Assembly (NCBI RefSeq): GCF_027579695.1
Contig: NC_083570.1
Location: 6,939,501 to 7,003,500, forward strand
DNA: 64,000 nucleotides
Direction: 5' to 3'
Origin: Neoarius graeffei
Taxonomy: Eukaryota > Chordata > Actinopteri > Siluriformes > Ariidae
Both the position numbers and the translations under genes were made by a program. A model generated the notes under the pieces. That model was not told where the DNA came from, searched no databases, and was given only the letters and a program-made list of their open reading frames with translations. Shown here piece by piece: positions 11,889 to 23,395 of this stretch. How positions within the stretch are numbered: position 1 is the stretch's first letter; each line of letters begins with the position of its first letter.

Positions 11889-14472
11889 TAACAGCTCAGT
11901 GCACAGACAGCAGTGGAGGACAGTGAGAGGATCTTTACTGAGCTGATCAGCTCCATGGAGAAAAAGCGCTGGGAGGTGACGGAGCTGATCAGAGATCAGG
12001 AGAAGGCTGAACTGAGTCGAGCTGAACGACTCCTGGAGCAACTGGAGCAGGAGATTGCTGATCTTCAGAGGAGAGTCACTGAGCTGGAGCAGCTTTCACA
12101 CACACACGATCACATCCATTTCCTCCAGGTAACACTCACTGTCTGATCTACAGAGCCAGCTGTTCCTCACACACTCTCTAAAACACCTCTCATTAAGGGA
12201 ACAATAAATGTCCCTGTCTGACATCACAAGTGGGTTTTACATTTCATTTGCTTTCTGTAGGTTTTAGCTTCTGGACGTCAGTCTCCTACATTTCCAAGAC
12301 CATCATTTCACACATCCAGCGTCACTGTCCATCAACATCTCTCATTTGATGGAGTGAGGAATTCTCTCTCAGATCTGAAAAAGAGACTCGAGGAATTCTG
12401 TGAGGAGGAATTCAACAAAATCCCTCCACATGGTAAGAGGAGCTGTTCCTGCTGGAGAAACACAGTGATGTGTTATTTCTTAGCGATGCTCCTGCTTTCT
12501 TTTCTGCAGACACTTTATTCACCCGACACTTTGAACTAAAACACTGATTTAAAATGAATAAACTGACTGGATCACTTTAAACTCTTTCCATCTTTTACAC
12601 AAACTCATGTTTCTATTTTTCTCTCCACAGCTGCAGCAGTTCAGATCATTTCAGAACCAGGACCACAGAGCAGAGAAGAGTTTCTGAAATGTACATCTAA
12701 CACACACACACACACTTCTAGGCCTGTCACAATAACAAATTTTGTTGGACGATATATTGTCTCAGAAATTTTTGTGATAAACGATATTATTCTTGACATC
12801 TTTTCAAGACAATTTTATGCCACTAGTAAAATAATAATGATCATGCAAATACACCCTTTCATAGAACAGTAAACTTTTTAATTAAGTCAACTTATTCAAC
12901 AGTGGAACGTAAACAATAAATATAAATAAATAAGCTAAAGAAATAAAACAACAATCAAACAAAACCACTCACAACAAAAACAATAAATAAAATACAATTT
13001 ATGGCTCTTAAAAATTGCACTGAAGTGAATATTAACTTGGCACAGGGTAATAAAAAGACATTCTTTTCTTCACAGGCAACATTCTGCCAATCCAGTTTCT
13101 CAAAGATTAGTACCCAGATCAACAAAAAGTGCAAAGTAACAACGTATTGCCAGCTGTCATTTGGATAAAAGTCACAACAATTAGAACGAGATAACATGTA
13201 GGCAAGGGCGTAGGTTTGGTATTAACATTGGTGGGGACAAAAACCCAATGCCAACCCCCAGTGGTGCCAACTTCAGGTCAACATTAGAGGGTCACAATAT
13301 TTTGCTCCATTGTGTTCCACCAAAAGAGTCTCCATCATCTCTCCAAAGGCCAGACTTTTAACATTTGAAGTTCAGAACTGTAGTAATTCATGAATAATTA
13401 TAATATGAAATCCATTTAATTAACTGCAAATCTTGCATGATGAACTCATTCTACCAATTTGCAAAGGTGTTTTCCAAGCGAATACCGCACTGACTGTCGG
13501 GAGGGTGTATGTTCCTTTCCCTCATAAATGGAAATAAAACCCATCCGGAGCCTTAAACACTGCGTTCCATGAGGCTGGCAGGGGGGGTCGGCTCTCTTCT
13601 GTGGGATCTTTAACTAGTTTTAGAATGCTAGTTTAAGATGATATGTGATTGATCTAACGGTAAAACAGCACAAGGGCTCGAGAACTTCGACAGGTTACAA
13701 TTTTACTTGGCAACAGAATGTATCTGAATTCTGATTGGTTGTTGTATCTGAATTCTGATTGGTTGTTGTTATATTATTGCCCTTTTGTTGTGTTCTTGAG
13801 CCCAGAGTGGGGGGAGGGGGGAGTGACAGGGTTCTACAGAGAAAAGTTTTCACTGCAACCGAACTGCTGTTTTCGTGACCACGCCCCCAGCGCGGATATT
13901 CATGTTCACATTGTTCAGTTTGTTTTTCTCTTTTATTTTAGATTTCTGTTATCTGACTCTGGATCCCAACACGGCACATCATCACCTCATTCTGTCTGAG
14001 AAGACCAGAGCGGTGAGATGCAGTGAGAGAGAGCAGCGTTACTCTGATCATCCAGAGAGATTTGATTACTGGTGGCAGGTGTTGTGTAAGGAGAGTGTGT
14101 GTGGACGCTGTTACTGGGAGGTGGAGTGGAGCGGTGATGGTGATGTGTTCATATCAGTCTCATATAAAGACATCAGCAGGACAGGACGGCGTGATGAGTG
14201 TCGGTTTGGAGGCAACAATCAGTCCTGGAGACTGTGGTGTTCTTCTTCTTCTCTCTCTTTCTGTCACAACAGCATTGAGACTCATCTCAGAGTTCCATCA
14301 GCCTCCAGAATAGGAGTGTATGTGGATCACAGTGCAGGAACTCTGTCCTTCTACAGCGTCTCTGACACGATGAAGCTCCTCCACAGAGTCCACACCACAT
14401 TCACTCAGACTCTATATGCTGGGTTTGGGTTCGACTTGCATTCTACAGTGAGATTGTGTGATCCAGAATAAA
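9411..14472 (+). CDS. finTRIM-like E3 ubiquitin ligase (RING, B-box, coiled coil, B30.2), complete
   Basis: Predicted coding exons: 9481-10035, 11625-11720, 11895-12128, 12261-12432, 12631-12690 and 13942-14471. All have AG/GT borders and compatible phases, and total 1647 bases, or 548 residues. The ATG at 9481 is in good context; a 5'UTR acceptor lies at about 9410. Exon 1 holds a C3HC4 RING (C18, C21, C33, H35, C38, C41, C54, C57) and two B-boxes. Exons 2-4 are Glu/Lys/Gln-rich coiled coil. The last exon is PRY-SPRY/B30.2 (LTLDPNTAH, WEVEWSG, RIGVYVDHSAGTLSFYSVSD). TRIM proteins of this plan are cytosolic ubiquitin ligases; teleost finTRIMs are linked to antiviral responses and B30.2 is the likely target-binding face. 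An AATAAA overlaps the stop codon (14467-14472). Introns carry repeats but the reading frame looks whole. A TRIM16-like label would also fit. Confidence 0.9.
10238..11430. mobile_element. Candidate non-autonomous DNA transposon in finTRIM intron 1
   Basis: The left edge (GGGGTGGGTTTCCTGATAAC) and the inverted right edge (GGGCTGGGTTTCCCGAAAGC) form imperfect terminal inverted repeats continuing into GAGAG-rich sequence. About 1.2 kb, no transposase seen, no clear target duplication. Harbinger-type is possible. Confidence 0.45.
11466..11516. repeat. (CA)n microsatellite in finTRIM intron 1
   Basis: About 24 uninterrupted CA units, 110 bases upstream of exon 2. Confidence 0.98.
11829..11886. 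repeat. (GT)n microsatellite in finTRIM intron 2
   Basis: About 28 GT units ending 8 bases before the acceptor of exon 3; the run forms part of the region just before the splice site. Confidence 0.98.
12718..13560. repeat. Transposon-derived sequence in finTRIM intron 5
   Basis: Begins with AGGCCTGTCACAATAACAAA, resembling the ends of common fish hAT-type MITEs. From about 13200 it runs into a second repeat (GGGCGTAGGTTTGGTATTAA...) and then a ~270-base piece (about 13288-13560) that recurs at 19855-20140 and, inverted, at 62395-62670. The whole tract is conserved in intron 5 of the second finTRIM gene, so it was present before the gene duplicated. Confidence 0.6.
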
Positions 14473-15129
14473 AGTGTGTAGTGTTTTCTGTAAAATTCCT
14501 GCACGTTGCCACGTTGTTGCTCAGCTGCACAAAAAACACTCATTTTAATATTTAAATTAAAACAGATGAATAATTTAAAATAATTACAAAGGAAAAGTTA
14601 AAAATTAACTGTCAGACAAGAAAGTCGTCAAATTTAAAAAGAAAATGATCTCATGACCTTCGCATTATAAAGTTGTGTTTGTTTCATATTAAGCAGTGTC
14701 TCATTAAATAACTAATAAACAGTAATAAAGCCAGAACAGAACAACATTTTAAACCTGTTCAGGTCACACTATATAAAAATAAAACATCACTTTTGGAATG
14801 AATTTGATTTTTCTGCTTATATTCTAAGATGTAAAATCCACATTCACTTTTTCAAATCTGAAGTTGTTTCTAAACCCTGAGATTTGATTGTAAAACATTG
14901 AACAATATTTACACTCCATTAGAACATCCAGTACATGATCGGTTCAGGCTGCCGATGTCGTGTTCATCCCATATTCAGCCTGGATGATGATTGGCCCGCA
15001 GATAGAACCTTATAAATCCAGGTTTATCTGTGAGTTTGGGATTTTTATTCAAATATTCCAATCAAAGCTTTGCAGAATAAAAGATAAGAGCACAGGAGAA
15101 TAAAGTTTCCCCCAGTGATGGAGTTTCTG
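14473..15129. other. 3' flank of finTRIM copy 1
   Basis: AT-rich, no ORF. It matches the inverse of about 60890-61500 downstream of the other finTRIM copy, so it is part of the inverted duplication. Confidence 0.7.
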
Positions 15130-16616
15130 TGCTGAACTCATTTTCAGACAGAAGCAAATTCAACCTTTTCCTGAGAGTTTCAGCAGCTGGATAAATATTG
15201 TTCAGTATTTTAAACTGAATTTCTTTCACTGTGGGTGAAATTGGCCGTCTAAGATAACTACAGTGTGTATTTGTTAGCGTTCCTCCATCGTCAGTTATTC
15301 TTACTTTTATTTTATTTTTTTAAATCAGGGAATAGTTTCCATTTTAAAACATTTCTGATTCCTTTGTTATTAGATTTTTCACCAATTTCCACTTCACCAA
15401 TTTTCAATTCAGGCAGTTTGACCGACACCTTTGAATATTCAAGGGTATTTTTTATCGTGAATCTTAAGGGAGGTGGAATAGCTCTACAAATTTAATTAAA
15501 TTCTCTATAGACATATTTTAAATGAAACTTTTCTACAAATGAATTAAATTGCATTAAATGTCCATTTTCATCCATTAGATTGGTAACATCCAAAACTTTA
15601 TCATTCCATTCTTGTTGAAATAAAGTCTTCCTATTAATAGTAATGGTTCTATTTTTCCACAAGGTTAAGTACGCTCGCATTTGTGGACATTAAATAAATA
15701 ATTTTGGTGAAATTGGGCAGCCTTGTCTGATTCCACGTAAAATCTTAAATTGAATAATTGATTGGTAATCAATCATATCCAGAATCAGTCAGACGTGGTT
15801 TTGAATATATCTTCCCTTCATGAAGGCTGATTGATATTCGTCTACAAGTTTTACAAGTCCACGCTTTAGATGATTAGCAGATACTAAGGCAAGTAATTTA
15901 TAATCATTGCATAGTAAGGTTATAGGTCTCCAATTGTCTAGCAACAAGAAGTCTTTTTTGGGTTTTGGTAGCAAGGTTATTAAGCCTGTCTTCATCGTCG
16001 GGGATAAACATCCTTTGTGAATGCATTCTAAAAATGCTCTATGTAATTTTTTTTTAATATCCACCCAAAAGTATTTTAAAAATTCAGGTGTTAAGCCATC
16101 GATTCCTGGTGATTTGCCATATTTCATTTGTTTTAATGCAATTTCAATTTCTGTTATAGTTCATTCCTCATCAAGTGTATGTTTGTCTTCATCCATTTTT
16201 TTGATGTCATGATTGATGGGATAAAATAAGACATCACATTCTGATTTATTAAATTTAAGTTACAATAAACGAGCCAAATTCCATCCTGTACTCATTTCTG
16301 ATCTATTATATTATCATTGGTCATAAGCTTACTCATTTTTTTCTGAGTTTGTCTTTGATTTTCAAGTCCGAAGAAATACGATGAACTTTTTTCACCCTGT
16401 TCGATCCATCCAGCTCTTGATCGAGTGGAAGCTCCATTTGCCTTTATTGTGTACATTTCGTCTAGTTGAGACTGCAGTGACTGTAATTCTGAAATGTTTT
16501 CTAAGGATAGTTGTGTGTTATTTACTAATGTATTAATTTTATCAATCAGATCCTTTTGTTCTTGTCTCCTTATACGTGAAAGTTTTTTACCCATGCCAAT
16601 TGCTATTTGTTTGACC
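15130..16616 (-). mobile_element. LINE (L1/Tx1 group) ORF2 fragment, copy beside finTRIM 1
   Basis: Minus-strand reading gives a post-endonuclease segment (LSRIRRQEQKDLIDKINTLV; SRAGWIEQGEKSS), the reverse-transcriptase start (GKSPGIDGLTPEFLKYFW; LLPKPKKD; NWRPITLLCNDYKL; YQSAFMKGRYIQNH) and further downstream C-terminal pieces to about 15130. Stops and shifts break the frame and the palm core is shortened. It is cut at its 5' side by a hAT insertion. The inverted partner is at 59314-60890. Confidence 0.88.
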
Positions 16617-17637
16617 TTAAACTTCAGAGGTGGGCAAACTACGACCCGCGGGCCACATCCGGCCCGTTGGCGTTTTTAATCCGGCCTGCGGAAGACAATC
16701 ATATAAACACGATTGAGCAGATCTATAAACTATAAGCGTCAGTGTTATCACATAGACAGGTGTTCTAGAGATCCGTCTTTCCAGTCAATCGTATTCACGC
16801 GAGATTACATTTGCAGAGTGGTGCAGTGCATGCCATGGAAGCCGTTCTGGCGCCCGTGCCACTGATGATCTCGAGAACACAGGATAAAACTTTACAATGA
16901 GTGGTCCTAAAAAAAGAAAAGTGGACAGTGAGTGCAGGGTGTTCAGTAAAGAATGGACAACTGAATATTTTTTGCTGAAGTCTGATCAAAGGCTGTATGC
17001 CTTATTTGCAAAGAAACCGTTGCAGTTTTAAAGGAATATAACATCAAACGGCACTTTTCCTCCAAGCATGTTAATTATGCTAACAACCAGTCAGCGCAAG
17101 AACGGACGACTACAGCTCAGCGGTTGCTGAGTGAATGTGAGTATTAACACTTTCTCTTTTTAAAACTATGTTGGAGCTGTCATCAGATGGTAGTCACATG
17201 TTTACAGACATAATAATATAAAAAGTATAACTCTTAGTAATTTTGGTTGTCGTGGGTGGCTGCTGTAGTGCTGGTGTTTGTTTTTAAGTACCATGTGCTT
17301 TTGGATGTCTGCTCCGCCCCTCATTTATGTCCCTGTCTGCTATTATAGGTGTGTTATGAGCAGCTGACCGTGCTTCTGCTTATATCTGTTCCTGGACTTT
17401 TGCCTGTGGAGGTTATTCTGATCTATGAGTGGCCTTTTGGAATATGAAAACCTGTTTGGACCCTGTGTTTTGATTTTTTGAGGACTGGAAATATTTCAGT
17501 GAGTGACTTTGAACCTGAAAACCAGTTTGGAGTTTTTTGCTTTCTTGAGCTGTTTTGTTTGATTTTGTGGGCTGGATGGATCCAGTGCCATACCACTGAA
17601 CTGCAAACATGTTGGCATGGTGTGGTACCCAAATTGT

Positions 17638-19349
17638 TGTAGGTGGAATTAGCATTAATTAAATTATAAATTATGTAATAATTGATAATTGAATTAATCA
17701 ACTTATAAATAAGATCAGTCTCATAAAATCTTAAATTATTAATCTTAATACTCACAGTGAATGGTTACATTCAAGATTAATGGTAGCTCTGCATTAGATG
17801 GGAAACCCAGTTGTATACAAAAGCTAAATTCTGAAGGGAAAAAGGAGTTCTAAATAGTTGACCTTGTGAATAAACAACAGGAACAAGTAAAATGTAATTC
17901 AATTTGATTAGCTTTTATTTGTCTACTACTCACTAATAATAATCTCACAAAATACATTCAATGTCGGGCAAAGGTAATAACAAGACAAAACAATGGAACA
18001 ATTACACCTGGACCATAAATTTGAGGAAAAGAGAGAGAAAGAGATAGGAAAAGAGAATCCCTTGTGTGTGCGTGTGTGTAGAGGTGTGTGTGTGTGTATG
18101 ACCTAGCTTGTCGTTAGCTAAAACAAAGGAATGTTAGCTAAAACAAAGGAATGTTAGCTAAATAGAACAAAGGATTAGCTCTGTGGCTAATGTGTGCTTT
18201 GTGTAGGTATCTGTGGGCAGATGCTAATGATTAGCCACTCTGGCAATGCTTAAACAAAATGGCGGTCAGTGCCTAGGTGTCGTATCACAGGTAACTCAAT
18301 GAGGGAGGTAACAAAATGGCGTCGGGAAATATGGCGCCTGCAGGCCTAGTCGAGAACACAAGCCTACCAGCTAGCGTATCACCCTGAGGTAGCTAGCAAT
18401 AAGTTGCTAAGGAGAATCTGACCACGTTACAGCTGGATACAAACACTGTACTTAACAACAATTTCCAAAAGACTATCTAGGCAAAGAACTCAACGTGTGC
18501 GAGAGAGAGAGAGAGAGAGAGAGAGTGTGTGTGTGAGTGTTGGATGGAGAGGACTAGGCCTTGTAGCGGTCCAGCCTCGGAGCTTAAAATAACAAACTTG
18601 TCGCTGCGCTGCTAATCAGATAGGGAAGCTAGCGATGGAGTTAAGGAAAAATATCATGCAAGATACCCTGTCTAACAAGTTCAAAGAAAAAAAACAGAAC
18701 CAAAACAAACAATAAAAACAAACACCTTCCGTGTCTGAGCGGGTATGCTAAACAGCTCAAAGCTTAAACATGACCCTAACAACCATCTGAATAAGCTACA
18801 AATTAAAATTTGCCCAAGTGCCTACTCAATGCGATGGAAGTTCGTTCTCCGATGTCCGCGCTGAGGGTCGCGGTCCGAGGAGAGGAGGTTAGCGGCGAGT
18901 TGCGTCCAACCGTGGCTAACGAAGCAGGGAGATGGAGGCCTAGCTGGCCCACGGTGCTTCGGAAGAAACCTCCGGTGATGCGTCGACGAGAAAAGGCTGA
19001 GAGGAGCGAAGCTGTACGCGAATGCCTCTTAGCGTGGAAAACTACTTAACTGTAGTTAAACTTTGCAAAGGTTTAGAATCGAAACCACTATATCACTGAA
19101 ACTTAGCGGGTCGTTCAAAAGTTCGGCCGAAACTAATTTGAACAGGCTGTTCTCAGACAATAGCGGTTAGTCTCAACACTGTAGGCGAGTGTGCCAACAG
19201 TCCGTCCGACCACTCCAGTAGCCAGAACACGAGAGGGTGAACCGAGGCACTCTCGATACAGTTAAAGCAGTTCCACTTTACGTCACCTCCGGGTGGAGCG
19301 CGCAAGGAATTGTGGGATCGTTATAGGGGGCGCTGGCAAGTTACCAACA
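17638..19349. mobile_element. Solo-LTR-like insertion (fossil) in hAT copy 1
   Basis: Absent from the otherwise matching hAT copy 2. It begins TGTAGGTGG, ends ACCAACA (TG...CA form) and is flanked by TTGT on both sides (17634-17637 and 19350-19353). The 1.7 kb length is long for an LTR and no coding region is recognised; a GA-rich microsatellite lies near 18500. LTR family unassigned. A large non-autonomous DNA element is the alternative. Confidence 0.45.
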
Positions 19350-19510
19350 TTGTTGAACTGCAAACATGTTGGCATGGTGTGGTACCCAAACTGTTGAACT
19401 GCAAACATGTTGGCATGGTGTGGTACCCAAACTGTTGAACTGCAAACATGTTGGCATGGTGTGGTACCCAAACTGTTGAACTGCAAACATGTTGGAATGG
19501 TGTGGTACCT
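19350..19510. repeat. 41-base minisatellite in hAT copy 1 (about 4 units)
   Basis: Units of the form TTGAACTGCAAACATGTTGG + CATGGTGTGGTACCCAAACTG. One more unit lies left of the inserted element (about 17598-17637), so the insertion split the array. The homologous array at 22677-22875 has about five units. Confidence 0.95.
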
Positions 19511-19767
19511 CTCCTACTAATGCTGGTTGGTTGTACTGGCAGGCTGGAAGTGGATGGTTAAAAAAAACACTCAGGTGTAAATCTACGAGTTCAGTGAAAT
19601 GTACAAAAATGATATGTACTGATATGTAATTTAGTTCAATTTAATGATATGCAATTTAGTTGTATGTATAAAATGATACAAATATACAAATACACTGGCA
19701 TCCTACTCATCCTGGCAGCTCAAAGATGTAATTTAAGAATTAAGTGTGCTACTTTTCTTACTGTCAC

Positions 19768-19770
<3 letters not shown>

Positions 19771-19830
<60 letters not shown>
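19771..19830. repeat. (GT)n microsatellite
   Basis: About 30 GT units in the 3' part of hAT copy 1; the homologous site in copy 2 (about 23138) has only five or so. Confidence 0.97.
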
Positions 19831-19833
<3 letters not shown>

Positions 19834-19854
19834 AGGGGTTCCTATGTATAGAGG

Positions 19855-19954
19855 GTCACAATATTTTGTTCCATTGTGTTCCACCAAAAGAGTCTCCATC
19901 ATCTCTCCAAAGGCCAGACTTTTAACATTTGAAGTTCAGAACTGTAGTAATTCA

Positions 19955-19987
<33 letters not shown>

Positions 19988-20147
19988 TGAAATCCATTTG
20001 ATTAACTGCAAAGCTTGCATGTGATGATGAACTCATTCTACCAATTTGCAAATGCGTTTTCCAAGCGAATACTGCACTGACTGTCGGGAGGGTGTATGTT
20101 CCTTTCCCTCATAAATGGAAATAAAACCCATCTGGAGCCTTAAAGGA
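19855..20147 (+). repeat. Dispersed repeat shared with finTRIM intron 5
   Basis: Matches 13288-13560 closely (CACAATATTTTG, CCAAAAGAGTCTCCATC, GCGAATACTGCACTGACTGT) with an added (AAT)n run at 19958-19987. It abuts the truncated hAT end directly, so this is a recombination junction or an insertion boundary. Confidence 0.85.
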
Positions 20148-20512
20148 ACAGTCCACCATACTTCCATAATGAAATATGCTCTTATCTGAATTGAGACGAG
20201 CTGCTCCGTACCTCTCCGAGCTTTGCGCGACCTCCCAGTCAGTCAGACGCAGTCAGACGCACTGTCACTCCTGTTAGCAATGTAGCTAGGCTCAGTATGG
20301 CCAATGGTATTTTTTGGGGCTGTAGTTAGATGCGACCAAACTCTTCCATGTTTTTCCTGTTTACATAGGTTTATATGACCAGTGACTTGAAACAAGTTCA
20401 GTTACACAAATTGAAATGTAGTGATTTTCTATGCTATGGAAAGTCCGCACTATAATGACAGGCATACTAACACCTTCTGCGCGCTTCGGCAGCGCATTGA
20501 TACGGAGCTCAG
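20148..20512. mobile_element. Half of a TTAA-type foldback element (T2/Kolobok-like MITE)
   Basis: Starts TTAAAGGAACAGTCCACC: a TTAA site followed by AGG, as in T2/Kolobok-type elements. It runs to a GCGCTTCGGCAGCGCATTG hairpin region and stops near the expected centre; the mirror half is absent. No ORF. Confidence 0.5.
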
Positions 20513-20753
20513 ATATCAATGAAGGCTGATTATTATTCGTCTACAAGTTTTACAAGTACATGCTTTAGACGATTAGCAGATACTAAGGCAAGTAATTTAT
20601 AATCATTGCATAGTAAGGTTATAGGTCTCCAACTGTCTAGCAACAACAAGTCTTTTTTGGGTTTTGGTACTAAGGTTATTAAGCCTGTCTTCATCATCGG
20701 GGATAAACTTCCTTTGTGAATGCATTCTAAAAATGCTCTATATAATAATTTTT

Positions 20754-21127
20754 GGCAGCACGGTGGTGTAGTGGTTAGCGCTGTCGCCTCACAGCAAGAA
20801 GGTCCGGGTTCGAGCCCCATGGCCGGCGAGGGCCTTTCTGTGCGGAGTTTGCGTGTTCTCCCCGTGTCCGCGTGGGTTTCCTCCGGGTGCTCCGGTTTCC
20901 CCCACAGTCCAAAGACATGCAGTTAGGTTAACTGGTGACTCTAAATTGACCGTAGGTGTGAATGTGAGTGTGAATGGTTGTCTGTGTCTATGTGTCAGCC
21001 CTGTGATGACCTGGCGACTTGTCCAGGGTGTACCCCGCCTTTCGCCCGTAGTCAGCTGGGATAGGCTCCAGCTTGCCTGCGACCCTGTAGAAGGATAAAG
21101 CGGCTAGAGATAATGAGATGAGATGAG
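20754..21127 (+). mobile_element. tRNA-derived SINE (DANA/Mermaid-like) in LINE
   Basis: The head has tRNA-like A and B boxes (GTGGTTAGCGCTG; GGTTCGAGCCC). The body carries TTTCTGTGCGGAGTTTGCG, CCGTGTCCGCGTGGGTTTCC and CAGTCCAAAGACATGCAG. The tail is of AGATAATGAGATGAGAT type. Flanked by the target duplication ATAATAATTTTT (20742-20753 and 21128-21139). Confidence 0.95.
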
Positions 21128-21705
21128 ATAATAATTTTTTTTAATATCCACCCAAAAGTATTTTAAAAATTCAGATGTTAAGCCATTGATTCCTGGTGAT
21201 TTGCCATTTTTCATTTGTTTTAATGCAATTTCTGTTATAGTTCATTCCTCATCAAGTGTATTTTTGTCTTCATCCATTTTTTTGATGTCATCATTGATGG
21301 GATAAAATAAGACGTCACATTCTGATTTATTAAATTTAAGTTACAATAAACAAGCCAAATTCCATCCTGTACTCATTTCTGATCTATTATATTATCATTG
21401 GTCATAAGCTTACTCATTTTTTTCTTAGTTTGTCTTTGTTTTTCAAGTCTGAAGAAATAGGCTGAACTTTTTTCACCCTGTTCAATCCATCCAGCTCTTG
21501 ATCGAGTGGAAGCTCCATTTGTCTTTATTGTGTACATTTCGTCTAGTTGAGACTGCAGTGACTGTAATTCTGAAATGTTTTCTAAGGATAGTTGTGTGTT
21601 ATTTACTAATGTATTAATTTTATCAATCAAATCCTTTTGTTCTTGTCTCCTTATACGTGAAAGTTTTTTACCCATGCCAATTGCTATTTGTTTGACCTTA
21701 AACTT

Positions 21706-23395
21706 CAGAGGTGGGCAAACTACGGCCCGCGGGCCACATCCGGCCCGTTGGCGTTTTTAATCCGGCCCGCAGAAGACAATCATATAAACACGATTGAGCA
21801 GATCTATAAACTATAAGCATCAGTGTTATCACGTAGACAGGTGTTCTAGAGATCTGTCTTTCCAGTCAATCGTATTCACGCGAGATTACATTTGCAGAGT
21901 GGTGCAGCACGTGCCATGGAAGTCGTTCTGGCGCCCGTGCCACTGATGATCTTGAGAACACAGGATAAAACTTTACAATGAGTGGTCTAAAAAAAAGAAA
22001 AGTGGACAGTGAGTGCAGGGTGTTCAATAAAGAATGGACAACTGAATATTTTTTTGCTGAAGTCCGATCAAAGGCTGTATGCTTTATTTGCAAAGAAACC
22101 GTTGCAGTTTTAAAGGAATATAACATCAAACGGCACTTTTCCTCCAAGCATGCTAATTATGCTAACAACCAGTCAGCGCAAGAATGGACGAATACAGCTC
22201 AGCGGTTGCTGAGTGAATGTGAGTATTAACACTTTCTCTTTTTAAAACTATGTTGGAGCTGTCATCAGATGGTAGTCACATGTTTACAGACATAATAATA
22301 TAAAAAGTATAACTCTTAGTAATTTTGGTTGTCGTGGGTGGCTGCTGTAGTGCTGGTGTTTGTTTTTAAGTACCATGTGCTTTTGGATGTCTGCTCCGCC
22401 CCTCATTTATGTCCCTGTCTGCTATTATAGGTGTGTTATGAGCAGCTGACCATGCTTCTGCTTATATCTGTTCCTGGACTTTTGCCTGTGGAGGTTATTC
22501 TGATCTATGAGTGGCCTTTTGGAATATGAAAACCTGTTTGGACCCTGTGTTTTGATTTTTTGAGGACTGGAAATATTTCAGTGAGTGACTTTGAACCTGA
22601 AAACCAGTTTGGAGTTTTTTGCTTTCTTGAGCTGTTTTGTTTGATTTTGTGGGCTGGATGGATCCAGTGCCAAACCATTGAACTGCAAACATGTTGGCAT
22701 GGTGTGGTACCCAAACTGTTGAACTGCAAACATTTTGGCATGGTGTGGTACCCAAATTGTTGAACTGCAAACATGTTGGCATGGTGTGGTACCCAAACTG
22801 TTGAACTGCAAACATGTTGGCATGGTGTGGTACCCAAACTGTTGAACTGCAAACATTTTGGAATGGTGTGGTACCTCTCCTACTAATGGTGGTTGGTTGT
22901 ACTGGCAGGCTGGAAGAGGATGGTTAAAAAAAACACTCAGGTGTAAATCTACGAGTTCAGTGAAATGTACAAAAATGATATGTACTGATATGTAATTTAG
23001 TTCAATTTAATGATATGCAATTTAGTTGTATGTATAAAATGATACAAATATACAAATACACTGGCATCCTACTCATCCTGGCAGCTCAAAGATGTAATTT
23101 AAGAATTACGTGTGCTACTTTTCTTACTGTCACATGTGTGTGTGTTACTTTTCTGGGTGGATCCAGTGCCAATCTATTGAACTGCAAGCATTTTTCTGCT
23201 CTGCCTTTGTTGACTGAGAACTAAAATAAATGTCAATCTGATCTGCATTTGGGTCTCTGTCAGTGAAGGCCTTACAATAACACTAAAGCTTTTCCGGTTT
23301 ATGTTCGATATGTATGAATTTGGTGCTGGCCCGGCCCGCCTGGCAAATTTCAAAAGTCAATGTGGCCCCTGAGCCAAAAAGTTTGCCCACCCCTG
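21706..23395 (+). mobile_element. hAT-type non-autonomous element, complete, with 8-bp target duplication
   Basis: Ends CAGAGGTGGGCAAACT and AGTTTGCCCACCCCTG are inverted repeats; TTAAACTT flanks both sides (21698-21705, 23396-23403). The first exon at 21978-22229 encodes a BED-like finger (CFIC ... RHFSSKH) preceded by a basic KKRKVD stretch and ends at a GTGAGT donor. The rest of the transposase is absent. This head is of the GTF2IRD2/ZBED-like hAT type. Contains the 41-base minisatellite. Confidence 0.9.
22677..22875. repeat. 41-base minisatellite in hAT copy 2 (about 5 units)
   Basis: Same unit as at 19350-19510, with one more repeat. The apparent minus-strand ORFs across it arise because 41 is not divisible by three, so each frame repeats the same short peptide. 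Confidence 0.95.

Larger units (their letters stand above)
16625..19858. mobile_element. hAT-type element, copy 1 (right end lost, carries an insert)
   Basis: Left end CAGAGGTGGGCAAACTACG follows the 8-base target TTAAACTT (16617-16624). Collinear with the complete copy at 21706-23395, including a damaged BED-like zinc-finger exon near 16897-17150. A 1.7 kb insert lies at 17638-19349. The right end is replaced at about 19855 by sequence matching finTRIM intron 5. Non-autonomous: only the transposase N-terminus is represented. Confidence 0.8.

Noticed and set aside
18810-19049. Arg/Glu-rich 79-residue ORF in the LTR-like insert
   Set aside because: No recognisable domain; GC-rich composition explains its openness.
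20533-20820. 95-residue ORF combining LINE and another sequence
   Set aside because: Its first third is antisense SINE and the rest is a LINE reverse-transcriptase fragment; a chance fusion across an insertion edge.
20758-20830. tRNA gene in the SINE heads (also 38430-38485, 50126-50200 and 43370-43450)
   Set aside because: A and B boxes are present but the acceptor and anticodon stems do not form, and SINE bodies, tails and target duplications follow.
22495-22856. Three overlapping minus-strand ORFs repeating the same peptide
   Set aside because: Explained by a 41-base minisatellite, which cycles all three frames; no coding signal beyond the repeat.
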